64,000 bases of DNA from Bactericera cockerelli. Taxonomy: Eukaryota; Arthropoda; Insecta; Hemiptera; Triozidae. Positions 10,808-29,300 of the stretch are shown here, piece by piece (the first letter of the stretch is position 1; every line of letters begins with the position of its first letter). The notes under the pieces were generated by a model that did not search any database, was not told where the DNA came from, and saw only the letters and a list, made by a program, of their open reading frames with translations. The stretch lies in contig CM044961.1 of NCBI GenBank assembly GCA_024516035.1, positions 18,233,374 to 18,297,373 on the forward strand. Direction: 5' to 3'. The position numbers and the translations under genes are program-made.

Positions 10808-12370
10808 ATGAGTGCTGAGGATTGGAATGCTCAAGAGGAGCAAGAAGAGGAGATAGTTGACAACCCGGGCTACAAGAAGAACAACATCCTACCACTCTGG
10901 GGTAATGAGAGAACCATGAACATGAACCCTCTTGTTTTGACAAACATTCAATCTTCTCACTATTTCAAAACCAACTTGTATGGGCTGAAAACATATCATG
11001 AAGTTTTGGATGAAATATACTACAAAGTGCAACACTTGGAACCATGGGAGAAGGGAAGCAGAAAGACAGCCGGACAAACAGGTATGGTAAGCATATCACA
11101 TAACATTACTTTGCTCTATTAATAACCAAGTATAATTATGTAATAAATGTTGAATTAAGTAGGCATGGTATTTGATTTTTGCAATAATATTATTTTATAG
11201 AGGCAGTAAATCAAATTTATTTATTATTATGTCAGGAAATATTTTATTTTCTTAATAAAATGTAATGGATGTTTCACAAAGTTCATTGATAATACTGTTA
11301 CTGAAATAATTCCACCAGTATAAAAGGAGTTCTACTAGTTGTAGGTGCAAGTTAATAAATATCTTCATTGAAAATATATTTTTCCTCATTTCATACATAT
11401 TTTTAATCTTACATTTCCTTATTCCTTAAAAATTCACTCTGTTTCAGGTATGTGTGGAGGAGTGAGAGGTGTTGGAGCAGGTGGCATTGTTTCAACTGCA
11501 TATTGTCTTCTTTACAAATTGTTCACATTAAAAATGACACGTAAACAACTCAATGGGTTGATCAATCACACGGATTCCCCATACTTGCGAGGACTAGGCT
11601 TCATGTACATCCGCTACACACAACCTCCAGCTGACCTGTGGAACTGGTATGAGGATTATCTAGAGGACGAGGAGGAGCTGGATGTGAAAGCTGGTGGGGG
11701 TCAAATAATGACCATAGGTAACATGCTCAGAAGTTTTCTCACAAAGCTGGAGTGGCATGGAACTCTGTTTCCTAGGATACCAGTTCCTATTCAACAGAAA
11801 CTGGAAAAACAAATGAGTGCCAAATTTCCTGTGTATTCACAAGCTGGTAGTGGAAACTACCAAGGAGGAGGAGGAGGTGGGAACTATCAACGTGGAGGAG
11901 TAGGCAGAAATAATGCATCTCGCACACCTGCAGGTGATGCCAAACACATTCCTGACAAAGATTTACACTTTGGAGAAGCTGAAAGACAAGTCAAGAGCTC
12001 CAATTACAGAGGAAGTCAAGAACGCACTCAATCACGTGAGTACAAGTCTGATCGTGGAGACACATACAAGAGAAGTTATGATAGTAAAGATGACCGATAC
12101 AAATCAGCAAGCAGTGGGCGATATGCATCTCCTGAGAGGAAGAAGCACCGGGATGATGTTCCACGAGATAGTTACAGAGACAAATACAGTAGCTCAAGCA
12201 AACATGACAAATACAGTTCAAACAAAGATGATAGATATACACGAGATGATAAATATTCTAAAGAGAAAGAGGATAAGTATAGTTCAAGAGATAAATACTC
12301 AGACAGGTCAAGTAGACATAATCATGATAGGGAACGATCACGATCTCCTAGGCGCCACAAAAGATATTGA
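10808..12370 (+). CDS. PRPF38B: Pre-mRNA-splicing factor 38B (PRPF38B)
   Basis: There are two exons, 10808-11081 and 11448-12370, with a 366-bp intron split within a Gly codon (ACAG/GTATGG...TTTCAG/GTATG). The product of about 398 residues starts with an acidic stretch and then has the PRP38 domain: GNERTMNMNPLVLTNIQSSH, the YHEVLDEIYYKVQHLEPWEK segment, GGVRGVGAGGIVSTAYCLLY, HTDSPYLRGLGFMYIRYTQP and MLRSFLTKLEW. After a Gly-rich linker (about residues 215-235), the C-terminal third is an Arg/Ser/Lys/Asp-rich tail ending RRHKRY. PRPF38B is a nuclear spliceosome-associated protein, and both domain order and length fit the family. The start is the first ATG, with an in-frame acidic N-terminus like that of orthologues. 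It is convergent with the small gene at 15246-13900. Confidence 0.96.
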
Positions 12371-13899
12371 AGGTGCACTTGGAAATCACTAATTATGCGT
12401 CCAGTATTTCTTAACTTTAAAAAAAAATATGATCAAATATAGTACACAGTGATACATTGAGGTCAGTGCAAAATATCAGTAGTTCTACCAAAGTACTTAC
12501 TCTATGTAATCTCACTCTTTAACGAAACTCAATTAACAATGTGTTGTAAGTGTTAAATACATCTTTGTAAAAAGGATGCAAAAAATAATGTATTCACATT
12601 TATTATTATTTTTAATTAACTCACCTTTTAGTTTGTACTACTAAAATGAACCTTGTTTGGTAGAAACTGAATATGCAAGTATAAGACAATATCAGACATT
12701 ACCATTGAACCATAAGAAGTTTACATGGTGACAAAACTTATATTGTATACTCATCCATTTTGATGGGAGAGAAGTGACACAATACTTCTCATTTAGGTGC
12801 TGGGTCAACACAAGTGCACCAGAAGGTATTTGATAATAAAAATTATTATTACTTTTATAAAAGACTTTGCTAAATTTATTTCATATTTGCTAAATCTAGA
12901 GAAAATGTTGTTCATTCCTTATTCTACTGAAAATCTAGAAGTTTTTATTTCCCTCTTGACAAGTGAAACAATTGTTAATAATAAATAAGACATCAACAGA
13001 CAAAATTTAATATGTCATGAATTTTGGTAAAAAATGAGTTTTTTTTGGTAAATTGCTAGGCTCAAGTAGGTAAAGTAGAAATCATTTATAACGAACAATT
13101 GGCTATAGCATTCAAAATCTCCTGTCCCTTCGAGTCTTATGGAAAATTAACATTGGTATTGTTTATGACAAACATTGGCTATAAGGAACAATATCGGTTT
13201 TAGATAACAAATTTTCAAGTCCATGGCTACTTCCTATCATTTTAACTTACAAAATTCATTTTGATACTGTTTAAATAAAACAGAAAACATGTTTAGTCCT
13301 GCAGAACTTTGTCAATAAGTGACCTGTCTAATTTAGATCATTTTATTAGCACCTAGAAATTATAGTATTGTTTGAGATTTTGAATGAAAGAATTATGTGT
13401 GTACCAGTATGTACCTTGTACCTACATACATCAATGTACATCTTTCATATTTTATCAAGTTTCCTATTCTTATTCTCTATAAGCGATACATATTGGATAC
13501 AGTGAACTTATTCATTATAGCCAATATATTGGTTATAGAGAAAATTGGCTATAAGGAACAAATCTGTTTGGTCCCTAAGGAACAAAAATGTGTTATTAAC
13601 CATTTCTACTGTATATTATATGGTATGTTTCTCTTGTTACTTTATCTTACAACTGTTTTAGGTAAAACAGCATTATACATGTTTCCAAGTAACATATTGC
13701 TTATTTATTCCATAAATTGTAGGGCATTGACATGTGTTATAAATGATGAGTTATAAATTAAAAAAAAAAGAAATCTTCATTAGACCACAGTAATTTTTTC
13801 TCTCAATGATAAAAGAGAGTTGTGTGTTGTTGCCACCAGTTCATTTAATAACCAAATAATTTTAAAATCAATAAAAAACGGCATATTTATTTTTAATTC
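12371..13899. other. Convergent intergenic region
   Basis: AT-rich DNA between PRPF38B and the small minus-strand gene. It contains a repeat at 12735-12830 (reverse of the one near 23210-23300) and mariner-like fragments with the ATTGGCTATAAGGAACAA motif at about 13090-13210 and 13480-13570. Open frames here have no recognisable product. Confidence 0.5.
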
Positions 13900-15246
13900 T
13901 TAGACTTGTGTCTTTTCAACTTGATTTTGGCTGAAAAACTGGTCAAATTGACTTGTATGTGTTATTAACATTAAAAAAAAAGACCTTACCATTCTAGTAC
14001 AAAAGAAAACTCAAGTTCAGCCAAAGAGGAACTTGTGTGAGCCAACAAGGTAATGAAAGTTGGTACTTACCTCTTTGATGCTCTGGACAAGTTGTATCAA
14101 TTCTTCTGGAGCTCCATCAAGATCTACATTGAATTTGATGGGCTCTTTCTATGAACAGATTAAATGAAAGAAAAAAAAAATATTTATGGATTGAAGTTGC
14201 AATGAAAAACTTTGAGGTATCAACTATCATGAGAGGGTTAATAGTAAAACTATGGAAGTATACTTTGATAGAAGTCAAGGAGAAATCAATCAATATGATC
14301 AAGTCAGACATACATAAATATGGTGCTTCAAATATAAATGACTAATAAGAGGTAAGAAGGAACTAGGATTCAAACTAGCAAGAGGTAAGAAGGGACTAGG
14401 ACTCACATGTAAGATACAGTAGAACCTCAATTTTACCATACAGAAAAAGAATTTTAAGTCAATTGCTAAGATTGTGGTCCAAGGTGAAATTTGATCCAAT
14501 AGTATTTAAATGAACAATCAACTGCTTCTTGACCATTCAATTTTGGTCTAACTTTAGCTTTCTGAACTACCATTGGATAGTTTACATTTAATAAATACTA
14601 TTGGATGATCAGACGCTAATTTGCTAGTTGACCAACTAAATCAAAAGGTCCTCCACTTCTCCCTTACCCATCAGTTATCCACCAAAAGGATTAACTTCTT
14701 TCACTATCCTCATCCTTCAAGTTGTCTTTCCATTTTCTCATCCTCAAATGTTAATCTCCAACTCCTGTTTCTGTAGTCTTACCTTTTCTCACTGTCTATG
14801 TATCTCTTAAATGTTCTCCTCTTAAGATCTCTCATCATTCTCACACTTTTATGTAATGATTATTATACTTGGTATCTACATCATACGGTGAACAAATTAC
14901 TTACAAACAATAAATGTGTAATATTTTTTGTATTTATTTATTTACCTATCTTGAAAAAAAAATATACTTGTGAGGATTTCTCATCAAACAGTTTTTTTGC
15001 TCCTTGAAAATTAAAAAGTTACAATTTCAAATATGAAGTTGCCAATCTCAATCATCAATAAATTATATGTACAAAAAAGAAAAGAAAAAAATTCTTAAGG
15101 TGTACAGTTAGTCTTTATTAATTTTACAATAATTGAAATATGTTGGATTTCATTTCCTACAAAACTTGTAAAATCTCTCCTATACATCTTCTTACCTCTG
15201 GTTGAAGGAGAAGATATGGTGGGGTTGGCTTTGGGCCACTCATCAT
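13900..15246 (-). CDS. Predicted 55-residue protein, three exons, unknown function
   Basis: The exons are 15246-15196, 14148-14071 and 13938-13900 on the minus strand. All junctions are phase 0 with good donors (GAG/GTAAG twice) and acceptors (CATAG; ACCAG). The product begins MMSGPKPTPPYLLLQPE, continues KEPIKFNVDLDGAPEELIQL then VQSIKE, and ends FFSQNQVEKTQV before TAA. A polyadenylation-type AATAAA follows the stop within about 15 bases. No signal peptide or membrane segment is seen: a proline-rich start, then one acidic amphipathic helix. Consistent splice sites, a balanced composition and a 3' processing signal argue for a real gene. I do not recognise the family. The last exon depends on choosing the ACCAG acceptor; the next AG downstream would give an immediate stop. 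Confidence 0.55.
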
Positions 15247-16358
15247 CAGCCCTACGATTCTAGGTCAGCTTGTGTTCCCTATTTGATGTGAATCTTGGTA
15301 AACCATTGAGAAGTTTGAATTGCTCTAACTAGAAAAAGAATCTGAAACAAAAGGAAAACAAGGTACGTCAAGGAAGTAGAACTAAGCAGTAAAGCTACAG
15401 GTGATGCTCTCTTGTCAGGTTAACTGTACTGATAAAGCAAAACCCAGGTCAGAAAAGCCCACAATACCAATAAATCTGGACTAGACTTTGAGAATAAATA
15501 GGAATTATGCTTTTTGAATATCAAAGAAATATTTGTTTACCTAGGTCAGTGCAGCTTCTACACTCTCAATTGCTTCTACTTTTTTTTTACTAGGATAAGG
15601 CTAGTTTTTAGAGGTAATTTATGAGAGTATAACTACCAGGTACCTACCTAGTTTAAATTGTCAAAAAATATCTCATCACCTGGGTGGGAGTTAAAACCAT
15701 CAGGATACTATTTCTTAGAACCTAGAGCACCAGTTGGTATCTATTTCAGAAATGGTTGGTTCAGGTGGCCAAGCATGCTGCAGGAAGAATATACAATGAC
15801 AGTAACAGTACCTACTGTTGAAAGATATGCTCTGCTGATTTTGGAAGTCTGTCTTCATCAAAAATGTGATTAAGAAAAGAAATCTAATACTCAATGTTGA
15901 CGTGATATGGAGATACTATTGCTCATGCATGTCTAACTAAATTCATAATAAAACTTGTTCTATTTTAAACTAGCCCACTAGCTTGAAAATGACACAAACT
16001 TTTAATGCAATTACCAACACTACTAACCTTAGAGACATAATTTTAAGTGATTGGAATGATTATAGCCCTTTCACATTTATACTATTAATATTTCTTCAAG
16101 TTCAAGTGGGACCCTCACAAATTATTGGTATAAGTATAAGGGCTGTTGGCTACAAAAGCTCTGTCACTGTGACCTTAGATAGATCATTTGTGACATGCCC
16201 CTGTAACTCTTAAAAGACATTAAAGCTATTAATGTAGCTTAAGAATCTTTTAGGATTGATTTCAGTAACTTCTTTAGGTGTTAGAATCAGCCTTGAGAAG
16301 GGTTTCAGTCAAGCATGAGAATGTGTTTTTCTCTCTCTCTGAGGCCTCTTTACAGAGC
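15247..16358. other. Region upstream of the small gene, no gene recognised
   Basis: AT-rich, with pieces of degenerate repeats. The 5' non-coding exon and promoter of the small gene should lie here, but I see no clear TATA or initiator element. Confidence 0.4.
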
Positions 16359-16392
16359 CTACATTTTGGGTCTTGAGTGATGTCTATCTTGT

Positions 16393-16860
16393 TTAAATGA
16401 TGGTTGAAGTGTTAAGGATGAGGGTATAGTTATTATGGCAGTCAGTGGCAATAATGTCAGCTCTTCTGCTCTGTTGAGCACAGTCATTAATCTGCACCTT
16501 GCAGTGGACTTCTTCATGCACCTCCCAGCCCTTCTGTCGGAACAAATCTGTGCTGGCTGTGCAGATCTTGTGGTGCACAGAATTCCCTGGCAGCTCTGAG
16601 TGGGGATAAACATTTTGTATGTAGGGAATTGTTTCTATGAGGTATATTTCACTGCAGATAGGATAAGGGCAAATCCCTTGATTCCATTCATCCATCCTGT
16701 GATTTGCCATTTGATTCATCAACAGTTTTAGAGCATTGATCCATTCTTCACTAAATCTTTGTTTGTTTGTGACCCACTGGTTGGTAAAGGGAGATGACTT
16801 GTAACACTTGATACCCATGCCACACTGCATTGATTTGAGACCACTTTTTGAATCTTGCAT
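16393..16860 (-). pseudogene. Relic of an R2-like (RLE-class) non-LTR retrotransposon
   Basis: The 155-residue open frame contains CPYPICSEIYLIETIPY, then GNSVHHKICTASTDLFRQKG, WEVHEEVHCKVQ and RRADIIATD. This resembles the C-terminal zinc-finger plus restriction-like endonuclease region of arthropod R2-type elements, in which a CCHC motif precedes a conserved arginine/histidine segment and an RRxDIxA-like motif. The finger is damaged (expected cysteines and histidine partly replaced), and no reverse transcriptase frame is present upstream. It is a 5'-truncated fragment. The family call rests on remembered motif similarity and is moderate. Confidence 0.55.
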
Positions 16861-17251
16861 CTCTGAGGTGGGTTCTTGTTACTCAGATGGTCAATAAGAA
16901 CCCATAAGTGAACCACGGAGTGAGGGAAAATTATTGATTTGTAGGTACCTAAATTTTCAGACAGTCCTTTAATTATCTGAGGTCATCTTGAAGAGATAGG
17001 TCTTTTACCTACCATTTGATAAAAATAATTTCTCTCAGCTTTTTTAACATCACCATCCAAGAGATAATCACTGTACACAAATAATAACAAGGACCAAAAT
17101 AAGTGACAAAATGTACAGCTCCTTCGAGTCTGGTCAACTTTTGAGAAGGCAGCCTTCCCTGCGTACAGCACATCTTGAGATACTAGCACAAGCAATCCAC
17201 TGAGAAATAAACATCTACTAAATTTATTTCCTCTGTAATACTTGCAATACC

Positions 17252-17410
17252 AACCTCAGTAGCTTGATCGATAAGGCAGTGGACTAGTAACCTGGAGGTC
17301 GGTGGTTCAAGTCCCGGTTTCAGCATAGATTTATTAAAAGCGAGTTTGAGTAGTAAAGTTGTGATATCACAAAAGTGATGAACACAAATATGATAACTTT
17401 TTTTTTTACT
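17252..17410 (+). mobile_element. tRNA-derived SINE, family A (full head)
   Basis: The head reads CTCAGTAGCTTGATCGATAA, then GTCGGTGGTTCAAGTCCCGG (B box), then the body GCGAGTTTGAGTAGT...GTGATATCACAAAAGTGAT...AACACAAATATGATAAC and a T-rich end. The same family occurs reversed at 27842-28000, 31240-31392, 32236-32386, 52435-52576 and 52592-52740. The body contains an internal palindrome, GTGATATCAC. Confidence 0.75.
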
Positions 17411-18149
17411 TGCAATAGATAATACTTGGAAAAAATAAGTTGTTCATTAAGTTTGAACTGATAGCAAATGATATTATACAAAATTAATATAAAGCAAAAC
17501 AATAATTATTATTGTTTTAGATAAGCATTGGCTGAACCAGAGAAACATACAACGGGAATATCTATGTGAAGGACCAAGAAAATGAAAAAGGCTATTTAAT
17601 GATAACTTACAGAATGGTCCAGAAATGAATTAAAATTAGCTGTTCTTGAAGCTGTTTACATCTTGTTGAACTTTCCTGTTTGACAAACTAGAACTTTCCT
17701 CTTTGACGTTAGGGGAAAATAATTTCCATTTTTTAATGAGTAAATGAACAAGCTACACAAAGTAATCGTATGCTACAAAACTGCATATTATTTATATGGC
17801 ATATGCAAATAAATGAAAAAAAATTCACTAACTTCAATTCTTTATTATTTTATCACTAGATAAAAAATTTATTTTTCTGAATTTTATGATGGCACTGAAG
17901 CTACCAAAAATCTTAAAAAATATATCGAAATTTCTACAAGGTACAACAAAATCCTGTAACTCTCGTTTCAGTATTGTAAATATTGTAATAGTGATAAATT
18001 GTTTTTGATAGCCCATACCAAAATTTTTTTGATAATATTTTTTCATCACCGCCGCTTTATTTACTTCGCAGCCTGCAGCTACTATAAATTAATGTAGACG
18101 CTTGTAGTATATACATGTGTTATGTTATAGTATGCCCATCCCGTCTACC

Positions 18150-18215
18150 CTGGACCACGTCATGTTAAGTAACGTCGAGCTAGGCTAAGATTTGGATCAA
18201 AATGATGTATCGCGA
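18150..18215 (+). mobile_element. 5S-derived SINE head fragment
   Basis: Contains CATGTTAAGTAACGTCGAGC and TAGGCTAAGATTTGGAT, which align with the 5S internal control region. The core and 3' end are absent. Confidence 0.45.
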
Positions 18216-18299
18216 TAAAAGCTCTAATTTTTACCCAATCGAGCTGAAATTTTCAGGATATGTTCTAGACATGTGAACTCTGACGTGAGCTCGCATCAG

Positions 18300-18455
18300 T
18301 TTGATCAACTAGTTACCATCGGGTGTTGTGTAAAGACCGGAAGGTATATCGTTTACAAACAAAAAATTTTGTCGACTCTGATCTTCGAGCAAGGGACCTT
18401 CCGCATGGCAATCGACGAATACCATAGCACTGAGCCAATCGCGCGTTCATCTACA
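18300..18455 (+). mobile_element. tRNA-derived SINE (family of 9840)
   Basis: Shares the TTTTGTCGACTCTGATCTTC and GACCTTCCGCATGGCAATCG region with the reversed copy at 9840-10075. It is diverged. Confidence 0.45.
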
Positions 18456-18814
18456 TAATATTAGGTATAGGTAAGAAGAAACTAAAAATTAAAAAAAAAA
18501 AAAATAGTTGTTTTTTCAACCCTGTCAATAAATTGAATTTGTTGCTAGCTTCTAGAGTAATAATTTTGTGATGAAAAAAAATAAACAAAGCTATCAGCCA
18601 TTATCCATCCCCACCCTTTCACCTTGCCTATTTCTGTGTTTCACTGCTAGAGTGCAGCACTTGCAGCAGTAGCTGTTTCCAGTGCTGGAATGCTGGATAC
18701 GTGCGTTTCTACATCAGCTAGTTCGCTACAATAACTTGAAATTTCTTCGGCCCTTGTCGAAAGAAATCTTCTGTATATGTTACCTCATCAAATGAGGTAA
18801 AGCCAGTCCCAAAC

Positions 18815-18955
18815 ACCAATTCTTGTTGTAACTGAACTGAAGCAACATCCAGCAAGGTTCAGCATTGGATGGAGTGACCATTCAAATTGTCTTCTGGGCT
18901 ATTTTCAGGCTGGGTGTGGTTGAATTAACTTGAGAAAAACTAAGCACTTGAAATA
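18815..18955 (+). mobile_element. Degenerate 5S-derived SINE
   Basis: CTGAAGCAACATCCAGCAAG, then TTGGATGGAGTGACCATTCA, then CAGGCTGGGTGTGG follow the order of the full copy at 31849. Another faint relic is at 21420-21520. Confidence 0.5.
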
Positions 18956-19818
18956 ACCTACAGAAAAAAAGAAATTAAAACAAGGATTTCTATTTACACA
19001 GAAAAATTGTGCAAAAACGGTTTTATTGAGTTTTGTTTTGAAGAAAAAAAGCTATACGCATTTCAGGGTACTTTTCTATAGGAATAGGTACTAAATTATA
19101 TAATATCATAATTATGAAGAAAATGTCTTGTCAACTTTGAAAATAAAATATAATGAACACAACATGTTATTCCTTTCGATAGGAAAATCCCTTTTTATGT
19201 CTGTGGACTCTTTCTAAAATGTCAAGAGAAAACCACCTGTCATTGCACTGACCTAAAATAAGTAGGCAGGTATTTAAAAAATTTTTTTTATTTATTTTCC
19301 AGTTCACTCATCTAATGACATGTTTTTTCAGTCACCCAACAGAGCTGTTGACAACACAAATCATTTTTGTATAAAATAAAACATGAAATTCGAAACAATA
19401 CACAATTCTTTAGTACATGAACTGGCAAAACCCATCAAAATGTCAAAAAAAAAAAACAAAGTTTACATGAAGACAATCAAAATTTTTACATAAAAAAGAA
19501 TTTTCAACTAACAAAACAAAAAGTTAAATGTGGTATTTTCTCTTGAGATGTTTTGATCGTTAACAATTGTGTTGAAAATATAATAAACAATCAAATGCTC
19601 CACTACAAAATCAAGCTATACCAGTGTGAATTACTTCTTTTTGTTACCATTAATTTTTCATGGGAACACATCTACACTGATCAAAACATTTCAAAAAGAC
19701 ACCCACCAAAGGGAGAAGAGCTTACATCATTAATTTACTAAATTCACAAAAAAAAAATATAAAATAAAAGACAGTATTTATAAAATCTGGAGATTGAGAA
19801 GATCAGATGGACAGAGAC

Positions 19819-26348
<6,530 letters not shown>

Positions 26349-29300
26349 CTACCGCGCTGTGCTTGTGAGGGGGCCGCTGCTGGGCGCTGTCTGTTGCTCC
26401 TGGTCCGAGGCCCCCGATGAGTCCTCGGAGTTGGTAGAAGCTGGAAATGAATGGGAGAGAAAGGAAAATAATGTAAGACGAGTCCTAGAAGTTGGCGAAG
26501 CTGGGAATGAATGGGAGAGAAAGAATAAGCTGGGAATGAATGGGAGAGAAAGGAAAAATAATGTAAGACGAAATCTAGGAGTTGGCCGAAGCTGGAAATG
26601 AATGGGAGAGAAAGGAATAAGCTGGAAATGAATGGGGGGGAGAAAGGAATAAGTGGGAATGAAATGGGAGAGAAAGGAATAATGTAAGATGAGTCCTCGG
26701 GTTGGCAGAAAGCTGGAAATGAATGGGAGAGAAGGGAATAAACTGGGAATGAATGGGGAGAGAAGGAATAAACTGGGAATGAATGGGAGAGAAAGGAACA
26801 TATAAGAGGAATCAAGGGATCGGAATTTTTTTTCTTATAAGTATCCAAGTTTCTCTTATAAAAGGTTATTTTCCCTTATTATATAGATGTATGTAATTTG
26901 AAATTGTTCTCCCAACTTCTTTTTCTTGCATTTGCTTTTTACCCATCGTACTTGGGGGTTGGCTTTGTTCAAACCTCATGGTTGAGGTTGGTTGGTTGGA
27001 AAGGCACTTGGTGCCTTTCCTAACGCCAAAAGGGACCCAACCGTAAAAATATCCTGATTAAAAATAAAACTGGTGTGACACCACATGACTTTTCCTTATC
27101 ATAAATTCCGCCACTGGTGACTCACGGGAACAGTTAGCTAAGAATCAATGTCAAATTCGTAATCAGCACCTCAAAGAAAATGGATTTGATACGTCAGAAC
27201 CCCCATTTAAGATGTGTAGTAAAAAAGTTAGCCCAAAGGGCGGGGCTCTCAAATTTACCAGTAAATTGGGGACAGGTTCCAAAAAGTTCAAGATATCAAA
27301 AAAAAAATAAAAAAATGATCTGAGTAAACCACTTTATTTTTCCATTATGAGGAAATGTTTTTCTCTAATTTTTTTGTATCTTTAACCAATTTGAAAGAAG
27401 TTCTCTAATTCCTCTAATTGTGCCTCCATTGTATCAACTGCTTTCCACCACTTGAGAAGCGACGGGTTTGCCCGCCGGCTTCCTGTAGACACGACGATCT
27501 CCTTGCTTCCTCGTCTGCCGAGCTAGGTGCAGGAAGCGTGGTGAGGGCCGCCGCTACCCTCTCATTGTTCGCCGGGGGCCTGGAGCGGCCGAATTTCTTC
27601 ACCTCCACCACTCCGCCGGCTCCTCCTCCGTGGCGCGAGGCGAGGCCGACCCCGCCGCGGGCACCGCGGCGACTTGCAGTCCGGGGTCGCGGGTTCGAAG
27701 GTGGGCGGGAGCAGCAGCTCGTCCAGCAGGGAGCCCCCGCCTCCGTTGGGCGGGATGTGAACGCCTGGGGGTGGAGCATACTTTGTATGAGAAATACTGC
27801 CAGAATTTGAACAGTAATTCCAAGACATTTTTTTTTTTTTATTATTATTATTTTTTTTTTTTAAGTTATCATATTTGTGTTAATCACTGTCGTGATATCA
27901 CAACTACTCAAACTCGTTTTACAAAAAGTACGCTGTAACCGGGACTTGAACCACCGACCTCCAGGTTACAAGTCCGCCGCCTTATCCATCAAGCCTGGGG
28001 GTAGAGAATATCATTACATGAGAAATACTGCCAGAATTTGAGCTGTAAGCCAAAGACGTATTATTATGTGGTTAAAATCCCAAATAGTTGGATAACTTGT
28101 CATAATATCCCAGCTTTTTCATTATTCGAGTAGTAAACCCAAGATATATTAATGGTCAAAATTTCAAATGGGAAGATACATTGTTATGTCCCGGCCTGGA
28201 TTCAAACCTTCAACTTCTGGATTACCAGGACCGACGGCAACGCCTTGACTACTGAGCTACCGAACCACAAGAAACTGACCCAGATAATATTCGATGCTGC
28301 TGGAGAAGTATTAATGGTCGAGTGATCAGAGCATGAGCTAGGTCTATTCAGGCAGCGAGTTCAGGTTCCACCTCATACATAATCCCCCCCCCCCCCCTTG
28401 TGTGAGAGTTAAACTAGATAACACAAGCACTCTTAACAGCTGCATGATCAAGGAAGTGACCAATAAGACCTATTTGGCAGTATGTCTTCATCTGTACCTC
28501 TTTGTTTGGAATATGATTATTTGTACCTGCTGACATCTAGGATAAGATTCATCGTAAGCACTCTTAACAGCTGCATGATCAAAGAAGTGGCCAATAAGAC
28601 CTATTTGGCAGTACGGTATGTCTTCATCTGTACACCTCTTTGATTGGAATATGATTATTTGTACCGGCTGACATCTAGGATAAGGTTCATCATATTTTTA
28701 TTTTTTTATTATTTTTTTTTTTTTCTTCTTCTTCTTTTCTTTTTTCTTGTAATATTTCAATTAATATAAAAATGGTTCGATTTTTTAATAATCATATTCA
28801 CTGCGGGGACAGGACCTGACTCAAATCTGAGGAGCCCTGAGGCGGCTAGTGGCTACCAGGGGACCACTGCAGGTACAGTCTGGATTGAACGGAAACTTGG
28901 ATCTGAAAAATTGGGAAGAAATTGTTATCATTCAGGACTAAATTAAAAATTAAGTCTTGTTTTTTTTATATGTATAAATATTTACACTTTTCTGCATTTT
29001 TTCATGAGAATATTTTAAATAACTTATTATGAATATTGTGAATATTTAAAATGTGGAATGTCTGGCTGGGGGGACGTTAAACAGGAGAAGAACAGTGTCT
29101 CGCTAGTGGACTATAAACAGAGAAACAAACTAGCCAACCCTTACAAGCCAGGCTAGCTTGCAGTTTCTAAGGGTTTAATGGCTTTATAAGAAAAGTCATA
29201 GTCCTCATGATGGTTGATCGCACATAAATACATATGTGGTTCAGGACGAGCCAACTTTGAAATAAAGTTGGCTGGAGATCATCACTCACCCTTCCCTCTG

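Noticed and set aside
13397..13756. 119-residue hydrophobic plus-strand frame
   Set aside because: AT-rich translation containing mariner-like repeat sequence (GGCTATAAGGAACAA); no gene structure.
14151..15007. Small plus-strand frames opposite the 55-residue gene
   Set aside because: Shadow or chance frames without splice signals or motifs.
17252..17330. Functional tRNA genes (also near 4040, 46800, 55870 and others)
   Set aside because: Each tRNA-like segment is followed by a conserved non-tRNA body shared by several copies and has mismatched arms, so these are SINE heads.
27414..27828. Frameshifted FBXO28 exon
   Set aside because: At first the frames seemed to break, but choosing the acceptor at 27797-27799 and the donor after 27603 gives one clean frame in phase with both neighbours.
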